A DNA stretch of 64,000 nucleotides from Tetrastigma voinierianum (taxonomy: Eukaryota; Streptophyta; Magnoliopsida; Vitales; Vitaceae). Of this stretch, positions 22,997-35,599 are shown one piece after another. The notes beneath the pieces were generated by a model, which did not search any database, was not told the DNA's origin, and saw nothing but the letters and a program-made list of their open reading frames with translations. The stretch's first letter is position 1, and the number at the start of each line of letters is the position of its first letter. Made by a program: the position numbers and the translations under genes. Where the stretch lies: NCBI GenBank assembly GCA_016808115.1, contig JAEQBH010001509.1:61006-125005 (forward strand). The letters are read 5' to 3'.

Positions 22997-23007
22997 CTAT
23001 TTATAGG
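22997..23007 (-). promoter_or_regulatory. LTR2 TATA box
   Basis: Minus strand CCTATAAATAG, just beyond the array at 23084-23825 in transcription order. Confidence 0.65.
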
Positions 23008-23083
23008 CTCGGGTCTTGGGCCTACAATTACGGCGTTCGAAAAGCCCAAGAAAAATCCTGCCCTAGTACTGATGTTGTGGCGC

Positions 23084-23825
23084 TGTCGCGACATCATCAC
23101 GACATCGAAACTGCTATGTCATGGGTTAAATCTGGTGTCGTGACATTGGCTCATTGTGACTGAATTTTTATGTCGTGTTGATGTCACGACATGGGATCTG
23201 CAGTTATGATCATTTCACCTGATGTCACGACATTGCTAACCTGATGTCGAAACATTGGTCCGTTAAGTTTCACCTTGATTGCTTTGATCCGATGTCACGA
23301 CATTGGCGTCGTCGCCAGCGGCATTGGCGATCGATGTCCGCGGCGATGCGTCTTCCGCTCGGCGTTTTAGTTGATGTCCGAGACATTGACTAGTAATATC
23401 AACTACATTACAGACACTTAATGTGTTTTAGGCCCTCTGTCGATGTCATAGTTAATGTCCGACATTTCCGTGGTAATTAATAGGCGACATTGAGTTGGTC
23501 TCACCACCTTAGGCGCGCGATATGATGTCACGGCATTGCGAATTAATTTCTCCGATGTTGAAACGCCAGGCGATGTTGCAGCCGATATCGCGAAATTTGA
23601 CATTGGAATAATTCTGCAATTACGATGTTGTGATGGCTGAGTTGATTATACGTCTTGAGTGATATCATAACTATGTCATGGCTATGTCACGACATTGTAG
23701 AATTCTAATCTATCTATTTCAACCTATGTTGCGGGGATGTCGCGGTGATGTCACGACATTGGAGTAACTACATGACATTCTCCATACAATGTCGAATATA
23801 TTGTTCTTAGGTGTGTATGACATTT
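23084..23825 (-). repeat. Palindromic decamer array in U3 of LTR2
   Basis: Decamers start at 23084, 23136, 23182, 23223, 23244 and 23293 and continue to ~23825, often extended to ATGTCACGACATTG. A 21-bp pair is seen at 23223/23244. TGTCACGACA and TGTCGTGACA variants dominate. Confidence 0.75.
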
Positions 23826-24269
23826 CGCCTTTGCTTCCCACTTTTTAATTTGCTGCTTATGCGCTATGGACCCTACATCCTGAGCGTGCGGCTCGCTTTT
23901 AAAAAAGAAAGAAAATGAAAAAGGTTTCAGAGTTTTAGGAAAATCGAATTCCCAGAGAACGGTTTGTTTGAATTAAGCCACTTACTTTTTATTTTCTATT
24001 ATTAAATCAAGTAGAACAAAAACCTCTAATAAACTCAGTGAGTCATGAAGCGAATCTCGAAACTGGAAGTCTTGGTCAGGGGATCTGATTTTTGTAGGAA
24101 GGTACACCCCCTCTAAGCACGGGACTTGGTCTCTGATAATGGAATTAAGGCACATATGGGAGCGTATGGGTCAAAGATCTATTAACCACCTAGGTTAGAC
24201 GGATGACATGAATCACATAAACCTGGTGGCATCTAGCATACATTTAATCTCAACCAATTTTAACCAAAG

Positions 24270-24435
24270 GCACATGCATGTGGCCCCCAGCCATGTGCTG
24301 CATAAGAAGTTAGTCAATAAGCACAACAAGCATGTATGGAAAACAAGCACCAAGTATTCGCGTGAATTCCATTTTCCAACATCAAAACACATACCTATGG
24401 TCCCTAGCCATGCGCTGCAAGGGAAGGTTAGTCAC
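24270..24435. repeat. ~113-bp tandem duplication
   Basis: CCAGCCATGTGCTGCATAAG (~24286) and CTAGCCATGCGCTGCAAGGG (~24402) are followed by matching GTTAGTCA segments. Confidence 0.6.
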
Positions 24436-24775
24436 ATATTTCAGTCATACAAAAATCTCTCAAAATCAAATATCAAAACCAAGGGAAGCCATGAGAAACC
24501 ATACATTGCTGCTACACCACCTGTTTAGCTATAAAACCATACCCGATTCCATCATAAAGAATCAAGCCGCAAATAACCCTTTCTGAATTCTTTAGTGTAA
24601 CTAACCACCTTTCACGCTACATAGACCTAATTCTTATGAATCAAAATAGACAAACATTGGCAAATAAACCCATTTAGACCCAAACATAGCCCTACACTGA
24701 TCAGTGATGACTTGAATCACAAAGGTCATGGGCTCCAATTAAATTGAAATCATTGCCCTTGAAAACTAGACAGGC

Positions 24776-26560
24776 TGGGTGATCCGGTTCCCATTGATCG
24801 AGCGGTTGATAAAATCTAAAATTTGTCAGAACATTTCCTCATAGAGTAAGAACCGAAAAAGAGACATTGTATGATTCTGACTTGGACCAGTGGCTTAGAG
24901 CCAAACAATTGCCTAAGCTACTATCACAGAAAAAACCTAATGGTGGTTGATCTAGTTCCCAGTAGTCGAGTTGGTTGGGAACAAATCCAAGATTCCTCAT
25001 TCATTCCTCATAGAGTAAGCAACCCAAAAAAACAACGTGTCTGATTCCAACTTGGATAGTGAGAGCAGCCTAAACAAGGCAAAGTGATCTAACTGCTATC
25101 CTTGGAAAAACAATGCCTTGGCTAATCCGGTTCCTGACAATCGAGCGATTGAAAAAATTTGAAATTTTTCAAACATTCCCACATAAGTAAGGAGCCCAAA
25201 AAAATCAGCGGTGTACAATTCGAATCTCCATATAGTGAGAACCCGGCCCAAAACAAGGAAAAAGGCCACTAACCTTATCACGGAAAAACCTATCAGGCAG
25301 GCTAATCCGGTTCCCAAGCTAGGCCCAGTAGGTTAGAAAAAAATCTCAAAAATTTTCAAAACATTTCTTATAGAGTAAGGAATCCAAAAAAATCAATGGT
25401 GTACAATTCTAACTCCGGATGAGTGAGATCCGACCCAAACAATGAAAGTGCCCCTAGTACTGTATTTGAACAAAACCTAATGAGCCAGGTGATCCAGGTT
25501 CCCCCGATCAGCCGAGGCGGTTGAGAACAAATCTTAAAATTTGTCAGAACATTTCTCATAGAGTAAGGAATCCAACAAAAGAAACGGTGTACAATTTTGA
25601 CTCTGAATGAAGCGAAGCTGAGCCAAACAATGCTGATGCTCCTAAGCAATTTATGAACATCAGGAGGCAAAGACAGCTATCTAAAAGAAGCGGGAGGCGA
25701 CTTGCGATGCATAAGCTGCGGGATTCAGCACGGATATCCACTGTCTTCTTTCTTTTCTACCTCCAAATCCAAGTATTCACTCCCTCAAAACTTTAGGAAA
25801 TCCTTTTTAAAATGAGAGAGACCACTCCCACCCGGATTTAGAGAACCTCTCCTCCTTTTCTTTTTCCTACTTTTTCCTTTCTTTTTTTCTTCCTCTCCTT
25901 TCTCCCCTTCTTTTTTTCACTTTTTTTTTCTTGTATTTATCTTCATAAGCATCAAAGCTCCTCGTTTTGCACACCTTCAGCCCACAGCTCTGATCGGTCT
26001 CAGACACCACGGCTCCATAAACACTCCTCTCCATTGCAGGTCGCGGCCACATTGTCACTGTAACCACCAAGAATCCAAATGGATTCAAGGTGCATTGCAA
26101 ACAACCCACAAAATAGCCCAAAACTGGACCGAAATTGTGCCTGGGAGGCGATGCGGGCTTATGGAGCTGATAAGTAAGTTTTGGCTCCCGAATCACCCGA
26201 AATCAATGCTTTCCATACAAGTTGGCACAATAGTCGCTAAAGCGGTTTCCCAGCTTGATAGAGCCAGTTGCAAACTAAAAATTTGAAATAATATTTCTTA
26301 AAGAATAAGGAGTCTAACAAAAGCGGCGTCGATTAGGGTTTATATGAGGAGATATGACCAAATAACTGAAAGTCGCCGAATTGAAACACCTTGAATAGAA
26401 CTTCAGGCGAAATTCGATCAGAGCTAGCTAAGCCAACTCCCAATCAGTCGATCTGGTTGATAAAAAACCTCAAATTTTTTGAATAATTCTACGTGAGTAG
26501 GAATCAACAAAAGCGTTGCATGATTTTGAAAAGGTTCGGATGAGAATATATGACCAAGCA
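24776..26560. repeat. Diverged tandem repeat, ~168-189-bp period
   Basis: The unit is marked by TGATCCGGTTCCC and, ~60 bp on, CATAGAGTAAG. Unit starts are at about 24780, 24948, 25123, 25303 and 25490, then again near 26239 and 26428. The interval 25673-26239 is about three unit lengths but holds unrelated sequence, including a pyrimidine tract. Confidence 0.75.
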
Positions 26561-26978
26561 ATTTCGAGTGCTCCACTATTCGAGCTTTATCTGTCATCTC
26601 AATGTGTTGAAAAATTTTGGGGTTTTGCTTTTCCTTCTATAACGTGGACAAAGGAAAAGAAGCCATGACGGCATCAAAATGAACCACACACTCGCACCAT
26701 CATGAGTATAGATGCACTTACACAAGGCTTCCAAAGAATAGATTAAGCCCATGGGGGCTACGAGCCATGACATATAACGACAAAATCACAGTGACACCCT
26801 TGAGATCAATGCAAGTGTTGAGGGGCAAAATTGAGGGTCTACATCTGCTTCTTTTCATCAAATTTCTACAAAACATAAATCTAGGTGAAAATTTCATATT
26901 TTAACAATAAATAAGACTTTTAAGGCTGAAATATACTTGAAAAGTCAAACCAAAAAATATGGGTTTTAGACTTATCAA

Positions 26979-26992
26979 ACTCCCTGAGCTTA
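26979..26992 (-). other. Polypurine tract upstream of LTR2
   Basis: Minus strand GCTCAGGGAGTT directly precedes the LTR start TGATAAG. Weaker than the tract at 13779, probably decayed. Confidence 0.6.
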
Positions 26993-28950
26993 GAGTTTTG
27001 CTTGTCTCGAAACGAAAATTCTATTTGTTTGTCCTCAAACAATAAAAATCAATTTTTTAAGGACATTTTTCAATTAAATCATCTTTTAAGGCAGCTCGGC
27101 AATTTGGCCTTTGTAGTATTTCAGTTGTGACATCAATTCTAATTAAGCTTCATTTTCATAATCCTAAAAATTTTCAATTTAGATCAATCAATACAACATG
27201 TAACTCATAGTTAATAAAAAAATACAGCTCTTGACTCTATGTGTTGAAGTGTACCATATAGCTAATTTGCGAGATTAGGTAGCTTTATAATAAAGTCACT
27301 ATGCATATTATTCTTTCAAGGTAATTTGGAAGCGCCTTAGGCTTGTTGATGCGTATTCCTCGCTGTGTAGGCACTAACTTTGCCCTCATGATAAATAGGT
27401 CGCGTTGTGGCTGGTACGGAGGTAGATGGCAGACATGCAGGTTCAAAATTCACTTGATACTTACATTTTCTGGCATTTTGTCTTCCTAGCGCCTCTTTTT
27501 CATGTCTAATAAAATTCAAGAGCACTGAGCTTGGTGGTGCATCTTTCTTCATCTGTTTCCCCCTGTGGCTTTTTCTTTTCCACCTTTGTATCTATTTAGG
27601 TTTTCTCGATTCATAAGTTATTTCCTGCTTATTTGTTTCGGGTTTTGGAGTAGTGCGATATTTTACCTCTTTAAAGCTTTCTATACCATAACGGCTTTGG
27701 AGTGACGCTCCAGTACAGTTAACATTATAGTCTGGTGTAAGCACCCCCAAGACTTAATTGCTGAGGTAAACAGGCTACAAGGTAAAACTCATTCTCGCCA
27801 AACTTATGTACTTTCTTCTCAATTTACATTTGTGCACCTCTTTTTTGTACAACTTTTCTCAATTGTTTTCCTCTCACATCCTTAATTCTCTTCCTTCATT
27901 TCAATTCAAATTTGTACTCCCCTAAACTTATCCTTTTGATCCTTTTTCCTGAACTGATCTGCAGTTTTGGGTCAAATTTAGGGTTCTTTCCACTAAGGTG
28001 AGATTTAAGGAAGGTTTAAGGTTCTTCTTTGTAGCTTTGATGATGAAAATGACATTTAGGCTCAATCAGTGTACTAAAATTGTGTGGCAATAGCATATCA
28101 AAGGCTATGACATCGATATTTCATCGTTTCACCTTCAGTTATAATGCCTAGGATTTTTAATAGTTAATAATATAACAAATTACACGGACCTTTGAGATTG
28201 AGCGCTGGTTGTTGATAAAGTGTTCCTAACCCAGGTACAGTGGGTTTCCGGTACTTATGACCCTTTGTGTTAGTTTAGTCAATTTCTAAACTATCTTGTT
28301 CAATCGAGCAAATTAGTAATATATTTACCTTGCTCTCAATTTCAGTTTTTTTTTTTTTTTTTTTTTAGAATCTAAAAATTTAGATTATCGTCATGACATC
28401 TGACTTCAGCTTCTATCTCGAATTGTCGACCCTATTTTCATTTGAGTTTTGTTGTCTTTCGTCTGTGGGTTATGCATTCGGTCTGACTAAAATCTCAAAT
28501 TATTCTCAAATCATAAACTTCATATTATAGTTCTGAGATATATAAAAATTAAAGGAAAATAAGAAGAATAGACGAATAAGAAAATTTTAAAATTTAAAAA
28601 CTTCTTTTTTATTCTGAAGGAAACAGAATTACAATGATGAGTTCCAGATAGAGCAAGATGAAGAAGATATAAAGAGATAGAGTTCTTTCTATTTAACTCT
28701 TTTGGATTTTGAGGAAGGCTTGAGATTCTTAGTTAAAATTTTTGCTTGGGAGAGATAAATTTAAAGTTGAGGATTAGTTTACCATTTGAACTAATTTCCT
28801 TGTTGGAAGAATACCACTCTTGTGTGTTAGAAGATGTTGCTGATTAACTCATTTGGCCTCTTCCCATTAAATTCGAGAGATCCTTCAAATTCACACTAGG
28901 CTTGTTATCTTTATCCATGTTTTGGTTCTTTGGTCAATCACTCTTTGTGG
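26993..28950 (-). other. 3' untranslated region of the Athila-like element
   Basis: Noncoding, homologous to 13792-15200. Contains a T-run at 28347-28367. No gene recognised; the open frame 27337-27552 has no supporting motif. Confidence 0.6.
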
Positions 28951-28959
28951 GTTCTCATG

Positions 28960-30260
28960 ATTAAAGGGGTGGACTCTGATTCTTCATCCTCCTTGAATTT
29001 GTAGCTTTGATTTCCTTAGTTGTTCTTTATATGGAGTACAGGCTTTGCCTTTTGGAGCATATTTTCCATCTCTTTCCATATCATAAGAATCTTAATCAAC
29101 TCTAATATCTCTTGGATGATCGATTACCAAGCCTTTCTCATCTCTCTTGTATGCGCCCAGTGCTCATCCTCATTCTTTCTTTCCACTCCATCGCTGCTGG
29201 GAGGAGTCTTTAAGTTCTCTTCTCTTATTTTGTTTGCATGGCTTTGATTTTCGTCTCACCTTTGGCTCTTCCACGTTTGCTCATCCCTTCTTCTCATTTC
29301 TTCTATATCCTCCTTCCTCCAAGTGGTTGAGTTCTTGCTCTCTTTGAAGCTAGCTCTCTACACCCTTGTTTTGGTTGCTGATAAATTGGAACTTCTATCT
29401 CTTCACCTCAATGGTGGGGAAGGCATTGGTTACTCTGTGTCTTGAAAACCCCCTTGTTCAAACTCTTTGTATTCACCCAGGGATTTATTTCCACTAGGTT
29501 TTCTTTTTCTTCTTCTTTTTCTGATTCTCTCTACCTCTTCACCCTCTGCTAGAGTTTTGAGGACTTTGGTTAGAGTGAGAGGAGAGGCTTTCGGGCTCTT
29601 CTCTTCATTTTACCCTTTTTATTCCCCTTGATACAAAGAGAGGTGATCAAAGGCGAAGTATGGATGTTGCTTGGTGTTCTCATGTAGTCAGAATGGACTC
29701 TTTGATAATTCTCCCCACATCAAGTTCAAAGCCTTTGACCAACGCACATGTATCACAGCGGTCTTGTCTCTGGTGGAACATGCCCGAGAAAACTGAACCA
29801 TTGAATTAATAAAGGTGAATATACCTTATTACAGTAGTTTCTTAGATGATCTTGGTCTTGCCCTTTGCCCCGGACCATCAGTGAGTTCTCAGGCCGATCT
29901 CTTGAAAGCTTAGGCTCTTTTAGTTGCTCATACTCACCTTCCCACTTGTGAGCCCAAAGATTTAGGAGATGTGCTGGATCATCTCCCACTAAATCTTCGT
30001 CGAGTCTTTCCTCTCGCGGGTTGGCGTAAAGCTCCTTAACTAGCCTCCTTCCCTAGTTCCATGTGTTGGCTCACTATCTCCTAGCCTCTTGTTCCACTTC
30101 TCTTTTAATGTGTCAAGGATGTTTAAGCCTTTCTCTTCTTAGTACCTTCTTAGCAGTGCTTCTTGCGAAACTCTTCTCCTTGTTGGGTGAAGTACAGTAT
30201 CTTCTTCTTCCCTCTGAGCCTATATTTCTTTGGGGCTACCTGGTAGTTTCTTAGTTCCTT
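28960..30260 (-). pseudogene. aORF of the Athila-like element, diverged family
   Basis: Minus-strand remnant in several frames. Recognisable pieces: LVKELYANPREERLDEDLV near 30040-29985, running into GDDPAHLLNLWAHKWEGEYE in 29753-29989, and, after a frameshift, VKGFELDVGRIIKESILT near 29740-29685, which aligns with LLKGYKINVGKIIENSILSY of the aORF at 15651-17220. A Lys/Glu/Arg-rich tail follows to ~28960. This shows that two diverged aORF families occur in one locus. It lies between the integrase and the 3' UTR and directly downstream of a U3-like segment with a palindrome array. Function unknown. Confidence 0.7.
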
Positions 30261-30319
30261 CTCACGCCTCTCATAACTTCTTCTACCACGTTTCCTATCT
30301 GTAGTGAGGGTTAGAGTTT

Positions 30320-30941
30320 AAAGTTTATTGCTTGGTTTCGGGTTGGAGGAAGCTAGGGTTAGAAAACATGAAGTTGATTTGAATTTGAAAATCTCCCACG
30401 ATTATATCCTTATATAGGTAGATTAACCTAACTATGATGTCAGCGACGCATTGGGTTGTTCTGAAGCGACTTGGTGCAATGTAAGACATTGGAGTTGTGA
30501 TGTCGCGACATTGGAGATTTAATGTCGCTTGCTCTCTTGTTGACTTAGATTGATGTTGAGACATTGGAATTTCGATGTCCATTAAATTTTGATGTCGCAA
30601 CATTGCCAGAATGTTAATCTTGAGTAAACTTTTTTATAGTGCGATGTCGGCGACGTGAAATTTTGAGCAGATGTGTGTACCTTTGATGTCGATGTTGACA
30701 TTGGGGAGTTTCTTCTTGCAGAAAATTTTTACTTAATTTACTTCATTTATTTCCCACAAGTCGATTTTTATGGCAACGAATATAAGTATATCAATGAAAA
30801 TCTCAGATTCAAAGCACTAACATTAACACGCTCAAATTTTCAATTGATCATTCGGCATATTTTCATTGTATTATAAATTATCACCTGTATGCAACAAAGA
30901 CAATGAAGCTACTATGTAATTTTTAAACTGGATAAATTACA
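30320..30941 (-). promoter_or_regulatory. Internal U3-like promoter segment upstream of aORF
   Basis: The minus strand starts TGTAATTTATCC at 30941, preceded by a polypurine-like CTTGGGGAG (30942-30952), so it looks like an LTR start although it is internal to the element. A palindrome array follows (30430-30705, for example GATGTCGCGACATTG near 30500) and then a TATA-like TACCTATATAAGG (30407-30419). The aORF begins ~150-350 bp further on. Confidence 0.65.
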
Positions 30942-31194
30942 CTCCCCAAGCACTTAGTATATACATTATTTTCAAAGTCAAATAATGAAGTAGACTCCCC
31001 TTTGTAATCTTTCAGCATAACTCAGTTGTTTGAAATGCTGCAAAAATAGCTCATCTCTTGTGACTTCATTATCATGAGAATTTGCAAAGTTTGATTACAT
31101 GGAGTTTGCAAATAAATTCTAATAAAACTACTCTAGAAATGACTATTCAAACTGTTGATTAAACCAAAATCACACACTAAAAGAAATGAAATTG

Positions 31195-31211
31195 CTTGGG
31201 TTGCCTCCCAG
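31195..31211 (-). other. Post-pol GGGAGGCAACCCA motif
   Basis: Minus strand CTGGGAGGCAACCCAAG. From general knowledge, a GGGAGGCAACCCA-type sequence commonly lies just after the integrase in plant Athila-type elements; here it follows the integrase C-terminus at ~31500. Confidence 0.65.
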
Positions 31212-31499
31212 TGGTATATTTTATGTCTTTAACTTGACTTCTTGCAATGTTCTCTTTTAATTAATTCTTTGATCTCTTCTAAATCAGGACTATTCTTCAT
31301 TTGGTAATCCTCCCAGTAATGTTTGGCCTCTGACGAGCTAACCTAAGCTCATCTCAATAATTGGTTTGAATTATTCTTGCTCTAAAAGGAGTGGCACATA
31401 ACTCTAATATGGTTAACTCTGGCTTGGGTTTTCTTGAAAAATTTTTAGCCTTGAATTGTCTGTTAAATAATCTCTACTCTATATAACTATAAGCAATCT

Positions 31500-32540
31500 T
31501 CTAATCATGCCACTTTTAATCTGTCTTTGTATATTCGCATTATCTCTTGAGCTTTATTTCTCTGACTCTTCAGTTCATTCAATTGGTGTGCGTTTTCTTC
31601 AGCGCTTCACGATCATAGTTAGTTTCTGTTGCCCCTGCCAGCTTTATATTCAAGCTCGAGGAGATGGCAAGGTTTCAGATACTAACTGTGGCGGGACGTT
31701 TTCAATGGAATTCTCGTAGTCTTTGTAGACAGGTGTCATCTTCTTGATACGACCGATCTCTCTGTACCTTCTTTATCTTTTTCAAGACATTCTTCTTTCT
31801 CTACTAGATGTTTATGGCAATCCTGCATTGAATTTGAGGGTGATAAGTCAGAGAATCCAACATGTCGATTTCATATCCGCTCTCATAAGTTTCATAGGTT
31901 TGTTTGTAAAATAAACTCTAATCTTGATGATTATCAGCAGGCTCCACGATCTACTTAAGATATTTCTTTGAATAAACTCCACCATTATGTTGACATTATT
32001 TCTTGAAGCAATTATACTTCTACCATTTTGATACAGTCCTGGCTAGGAAAATATCTTGATTTTAGTAGGGTTGGAAGATCCATGGAATCATCAAAATCGT
32101 GAAATTTTCACGGGATCCTTGGAGGAATTTCATTTCTTACATTTTATATTGATCAATTCTCGACATCTATCACAATGTTTAACCAGCTAGAACAATCTCT
32201 AAATAGAGTAGGCCCGATAAAAACTTGATTTTAAATTTTACGGGTTGTTGATAATCTCTGCAAAAGTGCCACTCCATATGGTAATGCATGACCTTATAAT
32301 AATTACCTTGCTCACCTTCAAGGGCACATCTTAATAGTCTAATCTGCCCCTCTTCTAAACAACGTTATGGTCATCCCATATATATACTCTAGTATTATCG
32401 GTTCTAGCTTTTAATAGCACTACGTTGAGTAGCTAAATAGGTGAAATTATCCTGAGCTAAGTAATTAACAATATCAGCATACCAGGGTGATTGGACTAAC
32501 ACTTGAAAAAGCCACTCATGAGGGAAATTTTATTCAATTC
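31500..32540 (-). pseudogene. Athila-like integrase remnant
   Basis: Minus-strand, heavily broken. The core is recognisable by a VSKW segment (~31995-32015), LTYHPQIQCR (~31855-31830; family TAYHPQTNGQ), VLKKIKKVQRDRS (~31790-31750) and the C-terminal NELKSQRNKAQEIMRIYKDR type segment (~31585-31525). I see no intact catalytic triad. It follows RNase H directly, as expected for Ty3/gypsy order. Confidence 0.75.
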
Positions 32541-32559
32541 TTTGTCCTTTTCCTCAAAT

Positions 32560-33050
32560 TAGAATCCTACCAATCTTGACCAGTGGTCCTTCATCACATT
32601 GTCACTCCCCTTCTTATCCTTGATTTCTAAATCAAATTATTGCAGCAGTAGTACCCACCTAATCAGTCTTGGTTTAGCATCTTTTTTTGCCATGAGATAC
32701 TTAATTGCTAAATGATTAGAGTTTATGATAACATGGGACCCCATTATATATGGTATAAAATTTTCATAAGCAAACACCATTGCTAGCATCTCCTTTTCTG
32801 TAGTTGAGTAGTTCTCTTGTGCTTCATTGAAGGTTTTGCTAGCATAGTATATTGCTCTTAAAATTTTCTCTGTTCTTAATCCCCAATATTTGCCATTGCA
32901 TAGTCACTAACATCACGTTTCAAACTCTTTGTTTTAGTGCGGTGTTTTCCATGATGGAACTATAACTGACTGGATTTATCTCTTTAATCTGAATGGCTTG
33001 AATCATCAAATTCAAACTTGGCATCCTTGTCGGCGATGCATAATGTTAGA
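32560..33050 (-). pseudogene. Athila-like RNase H remnant
   Basis: Minus-strand pieces in shifting frames: DAKFEFDDS (~33025-32995), FNEAQENYSTTEKEMLAMVF (~32835-32775), ENFIPYIMGSHVIINSNHLA (~32775-32715), KYLMAKKDAKPRLIRWVLLL (~32710-32650) and FDLEIKDKKGSDNV (~32645-32600). These match the gypsy RNase H consensus closely, so the domain decayed recently by a few indels and stops. Confidence 0.9.
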
Positions 33051-33900
33051 AATTTTTGAGAGTCTTTAATAAATCTTCTGCGTAAAATCTAGAATGTCCC
33101 CAGCTTCTAATCACTTGATGCAAAAACCCTTAGCTTGGTCAACTTCTATTGTTGTAAATCTTACTGTCCCAAGCGATTTTAATTTACCATGAAATGACAT
33201 TTTCCCAATTCAAAGCTAAAATTCTTGTGTGCCTCTAAATCTGATCTCTAAATTTTCGGGCAATGCTCAAAGCTGGATCCATATCTTGAGTCATCCATAA
33301 AAATTTCCACTAGCCTCTCACCATCCGAGAACATGGACATCATACACCATTTGGTGGCAGGAGCATTACACACAATCGAATGGCATCCTTCTAGAAATGT
33401 GCCATAAGGACATGTAAAGTAGTTTTCTCTTGGTCCTCTAGGGCTGGCGAATTTGAATATAACTAGAATATCATGAAAACATATAAATAAGGGTGCCCGA
33501 CTGACACATCGATATTTGTTAATAAGGCAAAGGATAGTGATCCTTTCTGGTTGTTGTGTTCAACTTTCTATAATCAATGCACACCCTCCATCCTATCATA
33601 GTTCTTGTTGGAATCAATTCATTTTTCTCATTTCTGATGATTGTGAATCCACCCTTTTTGGGAACCACATGTTTGGGTAACCAGTATAAAGTGCACCAGT
33701 CAAATCACGCATTTATACGTTTCAATACCTCTTTTCTATTCATAACTTCTTTTAAATCCTTGGGCTGAGTCTTCTTTGATGTTCAATTGATGTTTTGCAT
33801 TCTTCTCCCGAGGAGGATTTATGCACTGATTGAAGAATATTAATCCCTTTGAGTCTTACACCTTAGCGATGGCTTCTTTATATTTTATGAGTTCGATCGG
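33050..33900 (-). pseudogene. Athila-like reverse transcriptase remnant
   Basis: Minus strand. Recognisable: SIEHQRRLSP (~33790-33760), WFPKRVDSQ-like loop in another frame (~33680), NELIPTRTMIGWRVCIDYRK (~33625-33560), RKDHYPLP (~33540-33520), LEDQEKTT (~33445-33420), YGTFLERMPF (~33410-33375) and EIFMDDS (~33315-33290), where the family's FMDDF catalytic motif has become FMDDS. Part of the palm between RKDHYPLP and LEDQ is shortened. Not functional. Confidence 0.9.
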
Positions 33901-34307
33901 TTTACGTTCTTTTTCTACTATCAAGTCATTGCTGTGATTAAAACATTGCTCTTTCCAACTCCTAGAAGGCATATTTCAAATGTTTGGGGTATTCTTTGGG
34001 TAACCACCCAGAACTTTCTCCGCTCCTTGTACCTTCTCTTACTTCTTTGTGACTTTTCTGTGATTTCTTTTAGGCCCGATCTTATTTCTTTACATTCGAG
34101 GCCAGGAATTCATATATTCATCAAGAGCCTCAATATGCTAAAATTCTTCATATTCTTATTCATTGAATTCTAATTTAAATTAACCATGGCTTTCTCCACT
34201 TCTTGTACCTTCTCTTTACTCATGACTTTTAAGATGATTTGTTTTAGTGATCTTGTTTCTTCATTTAAGACTAGATTCATATATTCAACATCAAGAGCCT
34301 CAATATA

Positions 34308-34560
34308 CTAAAAATTCTTCATATTCTTATTAATTGAATTATGAATTTTACAATCATAGATCAGTTCAAGACTGATGGGAACTACTTGTTCTAGATTCTT
34401 ACATTTAGCATTGTTAACATCAGGCTGTTTCAAGCTTTGATTCAGATTGAAGTGTACTTTTTCATCTCTTACTCTAAGAGTGAGCTCTCCTTTCTTTATA
34501 TCTATCAAGGCTGCTCTTGTGGCAAGGAATGGCCTTCCCAGTAGCAATGGCACTTGTTTA
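34308..34560 (-). pseudogene. Athila-like aspartic protease C-terminal region
   Basis: An open stretch of 81 residues on the minus strand begins PLLLGRPFLATRAALIDIKK and continues GELTLRVRDEKVHFNLNQ, the hallmark C-terminal part of the retropepsin of Athila-type elements. The N-terminal catalytic D-S/T-G part is not in this frame and was not found upstream with confidence. It lies between gag and reverse transcriptase, in the expected order. Confidence 0.9.
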
Positions 34561-35599
34561 TCTTCTTCATGCTCGATCCTGTAATTCAGGAAAATAAGTT
34601 CACTGCCTTGATCGATCCATCTTCTATGATTCCCTCAGGCTGAGCCATAGTTCTATCTATTATCTTAAGTGTCATGGCTATAGGAGTAAGCTCTCCTAAG
34701 CCCCGTCTCCTTCACAACGAATGGTAATATCAGGTTGATGCCTCCCGAGAATCACCTGATACTCTTCTAAATTCATAATTCCATATGGTCTGAGGAATGG
34801 TGGCTTTACACAAATCCTACATCTTCATTGGCAAACTCTTCTAGATCAGCGTATAAACGGACGATAGAGCTCACCACTCCTTCTTCATCAAGTTTCCTCA
34901 CTAACACCCGAGAATATCTTTCATAGACTTGGCATAATGAGGCCTTTGAGTCAATGCCTTAGTAAAGGAATATTCTATATCTTCTCTTGAACATGTTTAG
35001 AGTGAGATTTGATCATCATCTTTTATTTATCTGACCTCTAAGGGAATGGAATAGGAGGCATAGACTCTCACCTCCTCTTTCTTTGTAGTTTCCTTCCTCA
35101 TTGTTTGCTCAAGCGCACCATAGATTTTCTTCTTTCTTCGATCCAATTACAGGCTGTGCTCCTTTCTTTCCAGCTTCTATTTTATCCTCATTTTCAGTCA
35201 TTTCATTCTCTTCTCCTCTTATTTTTTGGAGTTCTTTGCCACTTATAAGAGTAATTTTCATACAATCTTTTGGATTCTTCTTTGTATCACTTGGGGAAGA
35301 TCCTGGCCCGATTTTACATTGATAGGGCCAGTATTCACACGAGCTCGATTCTTTAGAGATGCATTGGTATTGGCCTGAAACACCTTGTGTTTGCCTATAA
35401 TGCTAGCTCAACAAACTTTTGTTCATGAATGTTCAGCAGTCTTTTGTTCTCTCCATGAAGCTGACATCTAATCTTAAAAGCGAGACCTTCCTACGCCACT
35501 GGTTCTCGGCTCTTTAGTTGCCTTCTTTGCCTCTTGCCCTTGAGTAACTTGTGAGCATGTGTGATGAAAATTTCTGCAGTCTTGGACCATCTTTGCCTC

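Larger units (their letters stand above)
23866..26846 (-). mobile_element. LTR-like insertion (solo LTR?) within LTR2
   Basis: Splits LTR2 between TTTGCTGCTT (left) and TCTGCTTCTTTTCATC (right), with TGCTT as the likely 5-bp target duplication. The minus strand begins TGTAGACCCTCAATTTTGCC at ~26844, a common start of plant LTRs; the other end reads ATGTAGGGTCCA. It contains ~180-bp tandem repeats, a pyrimidine-rich tract (25850-25935) and a 113-bp duplication at 24270-24430. No polymerase motif found. The minus-strand open frame 25867-26196, ending in a Lys/Arg-rich tail, is probably the purine tract read through and not a gene. Confidence 0.6.
19958..26978 (-). mobile_element. LTR2 (3' LTR), split by two insertions
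   Basis: LTR sequence is at 26978-26849, 23863-22504 and 20851-19958, ~2.4 kb in total. It starts TGATAAGTCTAAAACCC at 26978 and ends CAACA at 19958. The TATA box is at 22997-23007. The insertions are a hAT-like element (20852-22503) and an LTR-like unit (23866-26846). Confidence 0.8.

Noticed and set aside
25867..26196. Minus-strand open frame with a Lys/Arg-rich tail resembling a nuclear localisation signal
   Set aside because: The tail is the reverse complement of a pyrimidine tract and there is no supporting domain.
33577..34173. Plus-strand open frames opposite the reverse transcriptase
   Set aside because: They are shadows of minus-strand gypsy polymerase, which has clear motifs in this interval.
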